NCBI RefSeq assembly: GCF_019049325.1 | Contig: NZ_JAGMUO010000065.1 | Coordinates: 248,001-312,000, forward strand | Reading direction: 5' to 3' | Source of the DNA: Streptomyces sp. AC512_CC834 | GTDB lineage: Bacteria; Actinomycetota; Actinomycetes; Streptomycetales; Streptomycetaceae | DNA length: 64,000 nt | Part shown: positions 25,525 through 34,883 of the stretch, piece after piece | Layout: each line of letters begins with the position of its first letter | Numbering within the stretch: position 1 is the stretch's first letter | Program-made: the position numbers and the translations under genes | The notes under the pieces: generated by a model | Database searches by the model: none | Told to the model about the DNA's origin: nothing | Seen by the model: only the letters and a program-made list of their open reading frames with translations

Positions 25525-26946
25525 ATGAACGCGAAGCCGCCGTCGGCCCACGACGTCTCCGGGTCCGGCAGGCCCCGGCGAGCGACAGCTCCCCGGGGCG
25601 GGTCCGGGACCCCGCAGCCGGTGGCGCCCGACCGTCCGCCGGTCGCGTCCTTCGACGCCCTCGGACTGCCGACGGCGCTGGTGGAGACGATGACCGGGCT
25701 CGGGGTGACGGAACCCTTCCCGATCCAGACGGCGACCCTGCCCGACGCGCTGGCCGGGCGCGACATCCTCGGCCGGGCGCGGACCGGCTCCGGCAAGACG
25801 CTGGCCTTCGGGCTCGCCCTGCTCGCCAGGACCGCCGGCCGGCGTGCGGAGTCGAAGCGGCCGCTGGCCCTCGTCCTGGTGTCGACCCGGGAACTCGCCC
25901 AGCAGGTGAGCGACGCGCTGGCGCCGTACGCGCGGACGCTGGACGTGCGCCTGACGACGGTCGTCGGCGGGCTGTCGATCAACCGGCAGACCGAGGCGCT
26001 GCGCAGCGGCGTGGAAGTGGTCGTCGCGACGCCGGGACGACTGGCCGACCTGGTCTCGCGCCGGGACTGCCACCTGAACCACGTGCGGATCACGGTGCTG
26101 GACGAGGCGGACCAGATGTGCGACCTGGGGTTCCTGCCGCAGGTCACCGGCATCCTGGACCAGGTGCCCTCCGACGGGCAGCGGCTGCTGTTCTCGGCCA
26201 CGCTCGACGGGGACGTCGACGCGTTGGTGCGAAGCCATCTGCACGACCCGGTGCTCGCGTCGGTCGACCCGGCGTCGGCCTCGGTGGCCACGATGGAGCA
26301 CCACGTGCTGACCGTGCACCCCGCCGACAAGTACGCGACCGCGACCGAGATCGCCGCCCGGGACGGCCGGGTGCTGATGTTCCTGGACACCAAGGCCGGG
26401 GTCGACCGGTTCACCCGGCAACTGCGGGCCGCCGGCGTGTCCGCCGCCGCCCTGCACAGCGGGAAGTCGCAGCCGCAGCGCACCCACACCCTCGCCCGGT
26501 TCGTGGAGGGCGACGTCACCGTGCTGGTGGCCACCAACGTCGCGGCGCGGGGCATCCACATCGAAGCCCTCGACCTCGTCGTCAACGTCGATCCGCCGGC
26601 CGACGCCAAGGACTATCTGCACCGGGGCGGGCGTACGGCGCGCGCCGGTCAGTCCGGGAGCGTGGTCACGCTAGTCACCCCCGACCAGCGGCGCGACGTG
26701 AACCGGATGATGTCCGAGGCCGGGATCCGGCCGACGGTGACGCCCGTGCGCTCCGGCGAGCAGAAGCTGACCGCCATCACCGGCGCGAAGCGCCCGCCGG
26801 CCGGAGGGGGGACCGAGAGCGGCAACGCCCCCTTCCGCGGGATGGGCACCCGCCCGGGGCGCGCCGCGAAAGGGTCCCGCAAGGCCGTCGAGGCGCGCAA
26901 GGCCGCGGAAGCCCGCGCGGCGGCCCGGGTGCGCAAGGGCCGCTGA
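25525..26946 (+). CDS. DEAD-box ATP-dependent RNA helicase
   Basis: A 473-aa RhlE/DeaD-type helicase that unwinds RNA duplexes, probably in cold adaptation, ribosome assembly or RNA decay. Motifs in order: Q motif (FPIQTATLP), I (ARTGSGKT), Ia/Ib (TPGRLADL), II (VLDEADQM), III (FSATL), V (NVAARGIHIEALD) and VI (HRGGRTARAG). A disordered N-terminus of about 40 residues precedes the Q motif, and the C-terminus is a basic Lys/Arg/Ala tail typical of RNA-binding extensions. Start ATG at 25525 with AGGAAGG, just downstream of a strong hairpin. Confidence 0.93.
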   Translation: MNAKPPSAHDVSGSGRPRRATAPRGGSGTPQPVAPDRPPVASFDALGLPTALVETMTGLGVTEPFPIQTATLPDALAGRDILGRARTGSGKTLAFGLALLARTAGRRAESKRPLALVLVSTRELAQQVSDALAPYARTLDVRLTTVVGGLSINRQTEALRSGVEVVVATPGRLADLVSRRDCHLNHVRITVLDEADQMCDLGFLPQVTGILDQVPSDGQRLLFSATLDGDVDALVRSHLHDPVLASVDPASASVATMEHHVLTVHPADKYATATEIAARDGRVLMFLDTKAGVDRFTRQLRAAGVSAAALHSGKSQPQRTHTLARFVEGDVTVLVATNVAARGIHIEALDLVVNVDPPADAKDYLHRGGRTARAGQSGSVVTLVTPDQRRDVNRMMSEAGIRPTVTPVRSGEQKLTAITGAKRPPAGGGTESGNAPFRGMGTRPGRAAKGSRKAVEARKAAEARAAARVRKGR

Positions 26947-26973
26947 CCGCGCCAACGGGCCCCGGCGCCAAGA

Positions 26974-26998
26974 ACTTTGAACACCTCGATGACAAAGT
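26974..26998. promoter_or_regulatory. AT-rich inverted repeat upstream of the PA14/DUF1080 gene
   Basis: ACTTTG and CAAAGT arms with a 13-bp spacer, in an AT-rich patch that stands out from the GC-rich surroundings, 110 bp upstream of the secreted protein gene. It resembles operators of sugar-responsive repressors in general form, but I cannot name the factor. Confidence 0.35.
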
Positions 26999-27107
26999 AT
27001 GGACATGTCAAGCGGAAGTCTCCTACCTTGGCGGCGGAACGTCCGTCCTGCCGCACAAGACCGGAGCGACATCCGGCACGGTCCGGTCCCCATCTTCCGG
27101 AGGACCA

Positions 27108-30100
27108 ATGCACCCACGGCTGTTCTCGCGTGCCCGAAGACACCTCATCCTCCTGCTGACGTCGGCCATATCGATCGGCGGCGCCTGGACCGCCCCGGCG
27201 TCCGCTGCCACCCCGGCCGACATTCCGCCGCAGGAACCCGGGGTCACGCTGCGCGTGTTCGACGTCCAGACTCCACTGAACGAGCTGTGCACCCTCAAAC
27301 CGGGGCAGACCCCCAACCACGACAAGCTGATGCCGACGGTCGACTGGTCCACCACCGCGGACTTCGGCGGGATCGCCGACAACTTCGTCTCCCAGGCCTC
27401 CGGTTACCTGGTCGCACCGCGCGACGGCACCTATGTGTTCCGGCTCGTCAGTGACGACGGCTCACGGCTGACCCTCGACGACGCCACGGTCATCGACCAC
27501 GACGGGCTGCACGGCGCGGAGCCCAAGGACGGCACGGTCGACCTCACCGCGGGAGCGCACCCGCTGCGCATCGAGCACTTCGACCGCGGCGGCGGTCAGC
27601 AGTTGCAACTGTCCTGGATGCCGCCGGGCGAGAGCGAGTTCACCGTCGTGCCCGGGGAGGCGCTGAGCACCGACGCCGGGGTCGTCCGGGTGACGGCGCC
27701 GGGCCGCAAGGAGTGCGAGGCCGGGCGCGACACCCCCGGCGACGGTCTGCCGCTGACCTCCGTGCGCCCCGACCTCACCCTCACCGACCTGCGCCCGGAC
27801 GGCTTCGAGCCGCAGGTCACCGGCATGGACTGGCTGCCCGACGGACGCCTCGCGATCAGCACCTGGGGCGGCACCGACAACGTTGCCGGGGAGGTGTTCC
27901 TCCTCGACAACGTCACCGGGGAGACCAGTCGCGACAAGGTCACCGTCGAGAAGGTGGCGAGCGGGCTGCGGGAGCCCATGGGCATCAAGTACGTGGACGG
28001 TTCGCTCTACGTCTCGCAGAAGCACGAACTGACCCGGCTGGTCGACCGCGACGGCGACGACGTCACCGACGAGTACCGCACGGTCGCCACCTGGCCGTAC
28101 GGGGGCAACTTCCACGAGTTCGCGTTCGGCCTGCTCTACCGCGACGGCTACTTCTACGTAAACCTCTCCGTCGCCATCGACCTCGGCGGCGCGACCACCA
28201 CCCCGCAGCCCGCGCCGAACCGCGGTACGACCTACAAGGTCAGCAAGAAGACCGGGAAGATCAGCCCGATCGCGGGCGGGCTGCGCACGCCCAACGGCAT
28301 CGGCTGGGGTCCGGGCGGCGGCCTGTTCGCCACCGACAACCAGGGCGGCTGGCTGCCCGCCTCGAAGCTCGTCCAGATCAAGCAGGACCGCTTCTTCAAC
28401 CACTACACCGAGCCCGCAGGACCCTTCGAGGACTCCCCCGTCACCGAGCCGGTGCTGTGGCTGCCGCAGAACGAGATCGGCAACTCGCCCTCCACCCCGC
28501 TGTACCTGAGGAAGGGCACGTTCGCGGGCCAGATGCTGATCGGCGACGTCACCTACGGCGGCCTGCAGCGCGCCTACCTGGAGAAGGTGAAGGGCCAGTA
28601 CCAGGGCGCCGTCTTCCGCTACACGCAGGGCCTGGAGGCGGGCGTCAACCGCGTCTCCCTCGGCCCGGACGGCGCGATCTACACCGGCGGCCTGGGCGCC
28701 GACGGCAACTGGGGCCAGGCGGGCAAGCTGAAGTTCGGTCTGCAGAAGCTGACGCCCAACGGCGGCGACACCTTCGACATCCAGAAGATGCGGGCCGTAC
28801 CCGGCGGCTTCGACCTGACGTACACCCAGCCGCTGTCCGACGAGACCGCCGCCGAACTCGCCGCGCGCTACGAGGCCGAGCAGTGGCGCTACACGCCGAC
28901 CGCCGACTACGGCGGCCCGAAGATCGCCGAGGAGGAACTGACCGTGCGGTCGGCGACCCTCTCGGACGACGGCCGGACCGTCCGGCTGCGGCTGGACGGC
29001 CTCAAGCCGGACCGCGTGGTGCACGTGCGCTCGCCGCGGCCCTTCGCCTCGGCCTCCGGTGAGACGCTGTGGAGCACCGAGGCCTGGTACACGCTCAACG
29101 AGATGCCCGGAAAGCAGCCGCCGCCGGCCACCCTGTACGAGGCCGAGGAGGCACGCCTGACGGGCCGGGCCGGGATCGGCACCGACCACACCGGCTACTC
29201 CGGCAGCGGCTTCGTCGACCGCTACGCCACCGAGGGCAAGGCCGCCACCACCTTCGACGTGAGAGTCCCGAAGTCGGGCACCTACGACGTGGGCCTGCGC
29301 TACTCGAACGGCCCCGACCCCTTCGAGGGCACCAAGTCGCTCTCCCTGTACGCGGGCGGGAAGAAGGTGCGCCAGACACAACTCGCGTCCACCGGGGACT
29401 GGGACACCTGGTCCACACGGACCGAGACGCTGCGGCTGCGCGCCGGCCACAACACGGTCTCCTACCGGTACGACCCCGGCGACACCGGACACGTCAACCT
29501 CGACCTGATCACCGTGCACCCGCACGGCGCCCCGGTCGCCCTGTTCGACGGCACCGCCGCCTCGCAGGACCAGTGGCAGCACACGGACGGACGGCGGGTG
29601 GCGTGGCCGCTGACCGAGGAGAGGTCGATGGAGGTGTGCTGCGGCGACATCCGCACCAAGGACGCCTACCGGGACTTCAAGCTGCATGTGGAGTTCCGCG
29701 TCCCCCTGCTGCCGGACGACGTGACCGGCCAGGACCGCGGCAACAGCGGCATCTACCTCCAGGACCGCTACGAGCTGCAGATCCTCGACTCCTACGGTGA
29801 CACCACTCTGGACACCGACGAGGCCGGGGCGATCTATCTGCAGAAGGCACCCGACACCAACGCGGCGACGGCGCCGGAGACCTGGCAGACGTACGACATC
29901 GTCTTCCGTGCCGCCCGCTACGACGAGAACGGAGCCAAGACCGCCGACGCACGGGTGACGGTGGTGTGGAACGGAGAGAAGGTCCACGACGACGTCGCCC
30001 TCGACGGGCCCACCGCGGCGGGCCGGGCCGAGACGCCGGCCACCGGGGCGATCCGGCTGCAGGACCACGGGAACAAGGTCCGGTTCCGCGACATCCGGGT

Positions 30101-30116
30101 GGAGCCGCTGAACTGA
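27108..30116 (+). CDS. Secreted PA14 - sorbosone-dehydrogenase-like propeller - CBM - DUF1080 protein
   Basis: A 1002-aa exported modular protein. Residues 1-35 are a signal peptide ending ASA. About 45-190 is a PA14 domain (YLVAPRDGTYVFRLVSDDGS). About 220-620 is a glucose/sorbosone-dehydrogenase-like beta-propeller (TGMDWLPDGRLAISTWGG). About 672-805 is a CBM6-like carbohydrate-binding domain (YEAEEARLTGRAG). The final ~195 residues are a DUF1080 domain, now linked to 3-keto-glucoside hydrolysis (GNSGIYLQDRYELQILDS). It probably binds and processes a polysaccharide or glycoside outside the cell. ATG at 27108 with GGAGG. Monocistronic, with a clear terminator after it. Confidence 0.85.
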   Translation: MHPRLFSRARRHLILLLTSAISIGGAWTAPASAATPADIPPQEPGVTLRVFDVQTPLNELCTLKPGQTPNHDKLMPTVDWSTTADFGGIADNFVSQASGYLVAPRDGTYVFRLVSDDGSRLTLDDATVIDHDGLHGAEPKDGTVDLTAGAHPLRIEHFDRGGGQQLQLSWMPPGESEFTVVPGEALSTDAGVVRVTAPGRKECEAGRDTPGDGLPLTSVRPDLTLTDLRPDGFEPQVTGMDWLPDGRLAISTWGGTDNVAGEVFLLDNVTGETSRDKVTVEKVASGLREPMGIKYVDGSLYVSQKHELTRLVDRDGDDVTDEYRTVATWPYGGNFHEFAFGLLYRDGYFYVNLSVAIDLGGATTTPQPAPNRGTTYKVSKKTGKISPIAGGLRTPNGIGWGPGGGLFATDNQGGWLPASKLVQIKQDRFFNHYTEPAGPFEDSPVTEPVLWLPQNEIGNSPSTPLYLRKGTFAGQMLIGDVTYGGLQRAYLEKVKGQYQGAVFRYTQGLEAGVNRVSLGPDGAIYTGGLGADGNWGQAGKLKFGLQKLTPNGGDTFDIQKMRAVPGGFDLTYTQPLSDETAAELAARYEAEQWRYTPTADYGGPKIAEEELTVRSATLSDDGRTVRLRLDGLKPDRVVHVRSPRPFASASGETLWSTEAWYTLNEMPGKQPPPATLYEAEEARLTGRAGIGTDHTGYSGSGFVDRYATEGKAATTFDVRVPKSGTYDVGLRYSNGPDPFEGTKSLSLYAGGKKVRQTQLASTGDWDTWSTRTETLRLRAGHNTVSYRYDPGDTGHVNLDLITVHPHGAPVALFDGTAASQDQWQHTDGRRVAWPLTEERSMEVCCGDIRTKDAYRDFKLHVEFRVPLLPDDVTGQDRGNSGIYLQDRYELQILDSYGDTTLDTDEAGAIYLQKAPDTNAATAPETWQTYDIVFRAARYDENGAKTADARVTVVWNGEKVHDDVALDGPTAAGRAETPATGAIRLQDHGNKVRFRDIRVEPLN

Positions 30117-30125
30117 CCCGAAGCG

Positions 30126-30157
30126 GTGCGGGGCGGCCCCTGACGGCCGCCCCGCAC
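30126..30157 (+). terminator. Hairpin after the PA14/DUF1080 gene
   Basis: A perfect 13-bp inverted repeat (GTGCGGGGCGGCC, 30126-30138, and 30145-30157) with a 6-nt CCTGAC loop, starting 9 bp after the stop codon of the secreted protein and before nadE. No T-run follows. Confidence 0.85.
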
Positions 30158-30264
30158 CTCCCGCTCCCCGGCCACCGGCCGGTCCGGAGCCCCCGGAGCC
30201 GTCTGGGTAGGGTGAATCGAGACATGCCCCGCACATCGAACAACCAATCGAACGAGGAGCGGAA

Positions 30265-31095
30265 TTGAGCGAGCCGGCGTCCATCGCCCTGCAACTGGAG
30301 ATCGCCCGGGAACTGGAGGTCGCGGAGACCTTCGACGCCGACCGGGAGATCGAGCGCCGGGTGGCCTTCCTCGCCGAACGGCTGACCTCCGCCGGTCTGC
30401 GCGCCCTCGTGCTCGGGATCAGCGGCGGTGTCGACTCGACCACCGCGGGCCGGCTGTGCCAGCTCGCCGTGGAGCGGGCCCGCGCCGCCGGAGTCGAGGC
30501 CCGGTTCTACGCCATGCGGCTGCCGCACGGCGTCCAGGCCGACGAGCACGACGCCCGGCTCGCGCTCTCCTTCATCCGGCCCGACCACGTACTGACCGTG
30601 GACATCAGGCCCGCGAGCGACGCGGCGCTCGACGCCCTGCTCGCCGCCGACGTGGCCTTCCGCGACGCACACCACCAGGACTTCGTGCACGGCAACATCA
30701 AGGCCCGCCAGCGCATGATCGCGCAGTACGCCGTGGCCGGAGCGCACGGCGGCCTGGTCGTCGGCACCGACCACGCGGCCGAGGCGGTCTCCGGCTTCTT
30801 CACCAAGTTCGGCGACGGCGCCGCCGACGTCGTACCGCTGACCGGCCTCACCAAGCGCCGCGTACGCGCCGTCGCGGACGCCCTGGGCGCGCCCGCCGAG
30901 CTGGTACGGAAGGTCCCGACGGCCGACCTGGAGAACCTCGACCCGGGCAAGGCCGACGAGGACGCCCTCGGAGTCACCTACGAGGAGATCGACGACTTCC
31001 TGGAGGGCAAGCCCGTGAAGGAGCAGACCTTCGAGACGATCGTCACCCGCTACCGCCGGACCGACCACAAGCGGCGGTTGCCGATCGCTCCCTGA
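30265..31095 (+). CDS. nadE: Ammonia-dependent NAD synthetase NadE
   Basis: A 276-aa enzyme that makes NAD from deamido-NAD, ATP and ammonia. The ATP pyrophosphatase P-loop SGGVDSTT is near residue 54. HGNIKARQRM and GTDHAAEAVSGFFTKFGDG are the strongly conserved NadE blocks, and the C-terminus has the KRRLPIAP ending. It lacks the N-terminal nitrilase domain of glutamine-dependent forms. The start is an unusual TTG at 30265, supported by the GAGGAG upstream and by no better in-frame start. Monocistronic. Confidence 0.93.
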   Translation: MSEPASIALQLEIARELEVAETFDADREIERRVAFLAERLTSAGLRALVLGISGGVDSTTAGRLCQLAVERARAAGVEARFYAMRLPHGVQADEHDARLALSFIRPDHVLTVDIRPASDAALDALLAADVAFRDAHHQDFVHGNIKARQRMIAQYAVAGAHGGLVVGTDHAAEAVSGFFTKFGDGAADVVPLTGLTKRRVRAVADALGAPAELVRKVPTADLENLDPGKADEDALGVTYEEIDDFLEGKPVKEQTFETIVTRYRRTDHKRRLPIAP

Positions 31096-31226
31096 GCCCG
31101 GTCCGCACGAGGTGACTCCACGTCACGGATGTCCATTAAGTGCGGTTTGCCGGAACTCACCTTAATCTGTCCGAGGAGATGCTCGAACAGTCGACGGCCG
31201 GTCACGCCGGCGGAAGGTGAGCTTCC

Positions 31227-32072
31227 ATGGCTGAGCGGCTCAAAAGATCCGGTCTGATCGGTGAACTGTCGGCGGAATTCGCCGGCACGATGATCCTCAT
31301 TCTCTTCGGCTGCGGCGTGGTCGCCCAAGTGGTCGCGGGCGGGGCCCTCACGGACCCGGCGGGCGGCCTCGGGGACCACGACAGCATCGCCTGGGCGTGG
31401 GGGCTGGGTGTCACCCTGGGCGTCTACGTGGCGGCACGGCTGAGCGGTGCGCACATCAACCCGGCGGTGACCGTCGCCCTCGCCGCGTTCAAGGGGTTCC
31501 CGTGGCGCAAGGTGATTCCCTACACGCTGGCCCAGACGGCGGGCGCCTTCGTGGCGGCTCTCCTGGTCCGCTGGAACTACACCGAAGCGCTGGCGAAGGC
31601 CGACCCCGGCCACACCCTCAAGACCCAGTTCGTGTTCTCCACGCTCCCCTCCAACGGCAACACCGCGCTGCCGGTCCACGAGTGGGGCGCGTTTCGCGAC
31701 CAGGTCATCGGCACCGCCATCCTGCTGCTGCTGATCCTGGCCCTCACGGACATGTTCAACGATCCGCCGAAGGCCAACCTGGCCCCGTTCGTCATCGGCC
31801 TGGTCGTGGTCGCGATCGGCATGGCCTTCGGCACCAACGCGGGATACGCCATCAACCCGGCCCGTGACTTCGGTCCCCGGCTGGCCAGCTTCATCACCGG
31901 GTACGACGGGGCATGGCGAGATCAGTACGGAAACCTCTACTTCTGGGTGCCGATCCTCGGCCCGCTGGTCGGCGGCGTGCTCGGCGCGGGACTGTACAAG
32001 GTGTTCATCGGCCGGTTCCTGCCGACCGCTGAACCCGAGCTGCCGGGACGCGTCCCGGCACCGGAAGACTGA
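31227..32072 (+). CDS. glpF: Glycerol facilitator (aquaglyceroporin) GlpF
   Basis: A 281-aa major intrinsic protein with six helices and two half-helices. Both NPA boxes are present, HINPAVTVAL near residue 80 and AINPARDFGPR near 211, and the Asp after the second NPAR is typical of glycerol-conducting members. ATG at 31227 with GGAAGG upstream. It is followed 25 bp later by glpK, making a glycerol uptake and trapping operon. No gylR-type regulator or glpD is adjacent, unlike the main Streptomyces gyl operon. Confidence 0.93.
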   Translation: MAERLKRSGLIGELSAEFAGTMILILFGCGVVAQVVAGGALTDPAGGLGDHDSIAWAWGLGVTLGVYVAARLSGAHINPAVTVALAAFKGFPWRKVIPYTLAQTAGAFVAALLVRWNYTEALAKADPGHTLKTQFVFSTLPSNGNTALPVHEWGAFRDQVIGTAILLLLILALTDMFNDPPKANLAPFVIGLVVVAIGMAFGTNAGYAINPARDFGPRLASFITGYDGAWRDQYGNLYFWVPILGPLVGGVLGAGLYKVFIGRFLPTAEPELPGRVPAPED

Positions 32073-32097
32073 CACCGGCCGGAGAGGCGGAGTAACC

Positions 32098-33621
32098 ATG
32101 GCGGACTTCATCGGCGCGGTGGACCAGGGAACCACCAGCACCCGGTTCATGATCTTCGACCACGGCGGAAACGAGGTCGCGAAGCACCAGTTGGAGCACG
32201 AACAGATCCTGCCCCGCTCCGGCTGGGTGGAGCACGACCCGGTGGAGATCTGGGAGCGCACCAACTCGGTGATGCAGAACGCCCTGCGCAACGGCGGTCT
32301 GTCGGGCACCGACCTGGCGGCCATCGGCATCACCAACCAGCGGGAGACCACCGTGGTCTGGGACCCGCGCACCGGCCGCCCCTACTACAACGCCATCGTG
32401 TGGCAGGACACGCGTACGGACGCCATCGCGGCGAACCTGGAACGCTCCGGCCGGGGCGACGTCATCCGCCGCAAGGCCGGCCTGCCGCCCGCGACGTACT
32501 TCTCCGCCGGAAAGATCCAGTGGATCCTGGAGAACGTCGACGGGGTGCGCGAAGCGGCGGAACAGGGACACGCGGTGTTCGGCAACACGGACGCCTGGGT
32601 CCTGTGGAACCTGACCGGCGGTCCCGCCGGCGGCATCCACGCCACCGACGTGACCAACGCGAGCCGCACCATGCTGATGAACCTGGAGACGCTCGACTGG
32701 GACGACGAGCTGCTGGGCTTCTTCGACATCCCCCGGAGCATGCTGCCCGCCATCAACCCCTCCTCGCACCGCGAGGCGTACGGCACCACCCGGACCTCCC
32801 GGCCGCTGCAGGCCGCCGTCCCCATCACGGGGGTACTGGGCGACCAGCACGCGGCGACCGTCGGCCAGGTCTGCTTCAACCCCGGCGAGGCCAAGAACAC
32901 GTACGGCACCGGCAACTTCCTGGTCCTCAACACCGGCACCGAGCTGGTCCGTTCCGAGCACGGGCTCCTCACCACCGTGGCCTACCAGTTCGGCGACAGC
33001 CCGGCCGTCTACGCGCTGGAGGGATCCATCGCGGTGACGGGATCGGCCGTGCAGTGGCTGCGCGACCAGATGAAGATCATCAAGACCGCGGCCGAGAGCG
33101 AGGAACTCGCCCGTACCGTCGAGGACAACGGCGGCATGTACTTCGTCCCCGCCTTCTCGGGCCTGTTCGCCCCCTACTGGCGCTCCGACGCCCGCGGGGC
33201 GATCGTCGGCCTCGCCAGGTACAACGACAACGCGCACCTGGCACGGGCGACGCTGGAAGCGATCTGCTACCAGAGCCGCGACGTCGTCGTCGCCATGGAG
33301 CAGGACTCCTCGGTCCACCTGGACGTGCTCAGGGTCGACGGCGGCGTGACCGCCAACGACCTCTGCATGCAGATCCAGGCCGACATCCTCGGCGTCCCCG
33401 TCAGCCGCCCCGTGGTCGCGGAGACCACCGCCCTCGGCGCTGCCTACGCGGCGGGACTGGCCACGGGCTTCTGGCGCGACACCGACGAACTGCGCACCCA
33501 CTGGCACGAGTCCAGGCGCTGGGAGCCCCAGTGGTCCGAGGACCGGCGGGCGCAGGGTTACGCCGGATGGAAGATGGCGGTGGAACGCACCCTGGACTGG
33601 GTCAAGGTTCCCGAGGAGTGA
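32098..33621 (+). CDS. glpK: Glycerol kinase GlpK
   Basis: A 507-aa FGGY-family kinase that phosphorylates glycerol to glycerol-3-phosphate. The N-terminal phosphate loop AVDQGTTSTRFMIFD, the glycerol contacts TNQRETTVVWD and WQDTRTD, and the C-terminal VDGGVTANDLCMQ ATP-binding block are all present at the usual positions. ATG at 32098 follows GGAGAGGCGGAG. It is in an operon with glpF. Confidence 0.95.
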   Translation: MADFIGAVDQGTTSTRFMIFDHGGNEVAKHQLEHEQILPRSGWVEHDPVEIWERTNSVMQNALRNGGLSGTDLAAIGITNQRETTVVWDPRTGRPYYNAIVWQDTRTDAIAANLERSGRGDVIRRKAGLPPATYFSAGKIQWILENVDGVREAAEQGHAVFGNTDAWVLWNLTGGPAGGIHATDVTNASRTMLMNLETLDWDDELLGFFDIPRSMLPAINPSSHREAYGTTRTSRPLQAAVPITGVLGDQHAATVGQVCFNPGEAKNTYGTGNFLVLNTGTELVRSEHGLLTTVAYQFGDSPAVYALEGSIAVTGSAVQWLRDQMKIIKTAAESEELARTVEDNGGMYFVPAFSGLFAPYWRSDARGAIVGLARYNDNAHLARATLEAICYQSRDVVVAMEQDSSVHLDVLRVDGGVTANDLCMQIQADILGVPVSRPVVAETTALGAAYAAGLATGFWRDTDELRTHWHESRRWEPQWSEDRRAQGYAGWKMAVERTLDWVKVPEE

Positions 33622-33633
33622 CCCCGGCGGCCG

Positions 33634-33664
33634 GGGACTGGTGAGTCCGTCGTAGGGACGTCCC
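33634..33664. promoter_or_regulatory. DevR/OsdR-like boxes upstream of the AI-2E-type transporter
   Basis: GGGACTGGTGAGTCC (33634-33648) and the perfect palindrome GGGACGTCCC (33655-33664). Both resemble the mycobacterial DevR consensus GGGACTWWAGTCCC. They are only 16-46 bp from the predicted start, so either the leader is very short or the true start lies further in. Confidence 0.5.
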
Positions 33665-33679
33665 CATAGGGTGACCCCC

Positions 33680-34774
33680 ATGTCTGCCAGATTGAGTGCC
33701 GCGCGGACCCGGGCCGCGCTGCGCACCAGTGCGCGTGTCTCGGGCGAGTTGCTGCTGATACTCGTCATGCTCGCGGTGGTCCTGTGGGTCCTCGGCCGTA
33801 TGTGGTCGGTCGTGTGGCCGCTCGTGGTCGGTCTGCTCCTGACCACACTGACCTGGCCCTCGGCCCGCTTTCTGCGGCGGCACGGCTGGCGTCCGGCGCT
33901 GGCCGCGGCGGTGGTGACGGTGGCCTTCCTGCTGGTCGTCCTCGGCATCGTGGCACTGATCGCGGTGCCGATGTCCTCCGAGACCGACGAGTTGTCCGAC
34001 GGCGTGGTCGAGGGCATCCAGCGACTGCGCGAGTGGGCCGCGGGGCCGCCGCTGAACATCGGTGACGACGAGGTCACCGGTGCGGTCGACTCGGCGGTGG
34101 CGCGCATCCAGGACAGCGTCGGCAGCATCACCACGGCGGTGGCGACGGGGGTGAGCACGGTGGTCAACGGCCTGATCACCGCGGTCCTGGGCGTCTTCCT
34201 GATGTTCTTCTTCCTCAAGGACGGGCCGCGGTTCCTGCCGTGGCTCACCCGCCAGTTGCCCGGCCGGCTGGCCACCGACGTCCCGGTCGTCGCCCTGCGC
34301 GGCTGGGAGACCCTGGGCTCCTTCGTCCGGTCGCAGGCGCTCGTGGGTCTGCTCGACGCCGTGTTCATCGGCCTCGGGCTGTGGATTCTGGGCGTGCCGC
34401 TCGTACTGCCCCTGGCGGTACTGACGTTCGTGTCCGCGTTCGTGCCCATTGTGGGCGCCCTGTTCGCGGGCTTCGTGGCAGTGCTCATCGCGCTGGTGTC
34501 GAACGGCCTGACGGACGCCCTGATCGTGCTCGCGATCATCGTGGTGGTGCAGCAACTGGAGGGAAACGTCTTCCAGCCCATCATCCAGAGCCGTGGCCTC
34601 GGTCTGCACGCGGCGGTGATCCTGCTGGCGGTGACGCTGGGCGGCAGCCTCTCCGGGATCGTGGGCAGTCTGCTCGCCGTACCGCTCGCCGCGCTGATCG
34701 CGGTGGTCTGGAACTACGTACGCGAGCAGTTGGTCGACTCGCCGGAGGAAGCAGTCGCGACCGCCGACGGCTGA
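33680..34774 (+). CDS. AI-2E/YdiK/PerM-family membrane transporter
   Basis: A roughly 365-aa membrane protein of the PF01594 (AI-2E transporter) family: two or three N-terminal helices, a soluble segment at about 100-160, then five or so helices. The motifs VLGVFLMFFFLKDGP, FVSAFVPIVGALFAG and LEGNVFQPIIQSRGLGLH are typical. Some relatives are Na+/H+ antiporters or quorum-signal exporters; many are of unknown substrate. ATG at 33680 is preferred; a GTG 9 nt upstream is in frame. Two DevR-like boxes just upstream tie it to the hypoxia island. Confidence 0.85.
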   Translation: MSARLSAARTRAALRTSARVSGELLLILVMLAVVLWVLGRMWSVVWPLVVGLLLTTLTWPSARFLRRHGWRPALAAAVVTVAFLLVVLGIVALIAVPMSSETDELSDGVVEGIQRLREWAAGPPLNIGDDEVTGAVDSAVARIQDSVGSITTAVATGVSTVVNGLITAVLGVFLMFFFLKDGPRFLPWLTRQLPGRLATDVPVVALRGWETLGSFVRSQALVGLLDAVFIGLGLWILGVPLVLPLAVLTFVSAFVPIVGALFAGFVAVLIALVSNGLTDALIVLAIIVVVQQLEGNVFQPIIQSRGLGLHAAVILLAVTLGGSLSGIVGSLLAVPLAALIAVVWNYVREQLVDSPEEAVATADG

Positions 34775-34883
34775 GCCGGGAGGCCGGGGCCCGGGGGGAC
34801 TTGGGGGCCGCGTGTGCGGCCTTCCCGCCCCGTCGCCGCGAATCGGGTCGCGGCCGGGCGCCCGGTGCTGTTGGCTGTCGGGC

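Noticed and set aside
27462..30443. Minus-strand open frame opposite the PA14/DUF1080 gene
   Set aside because: Shadow of a gene with a signal peptide and recognisable domains; no plausible start site or motif.
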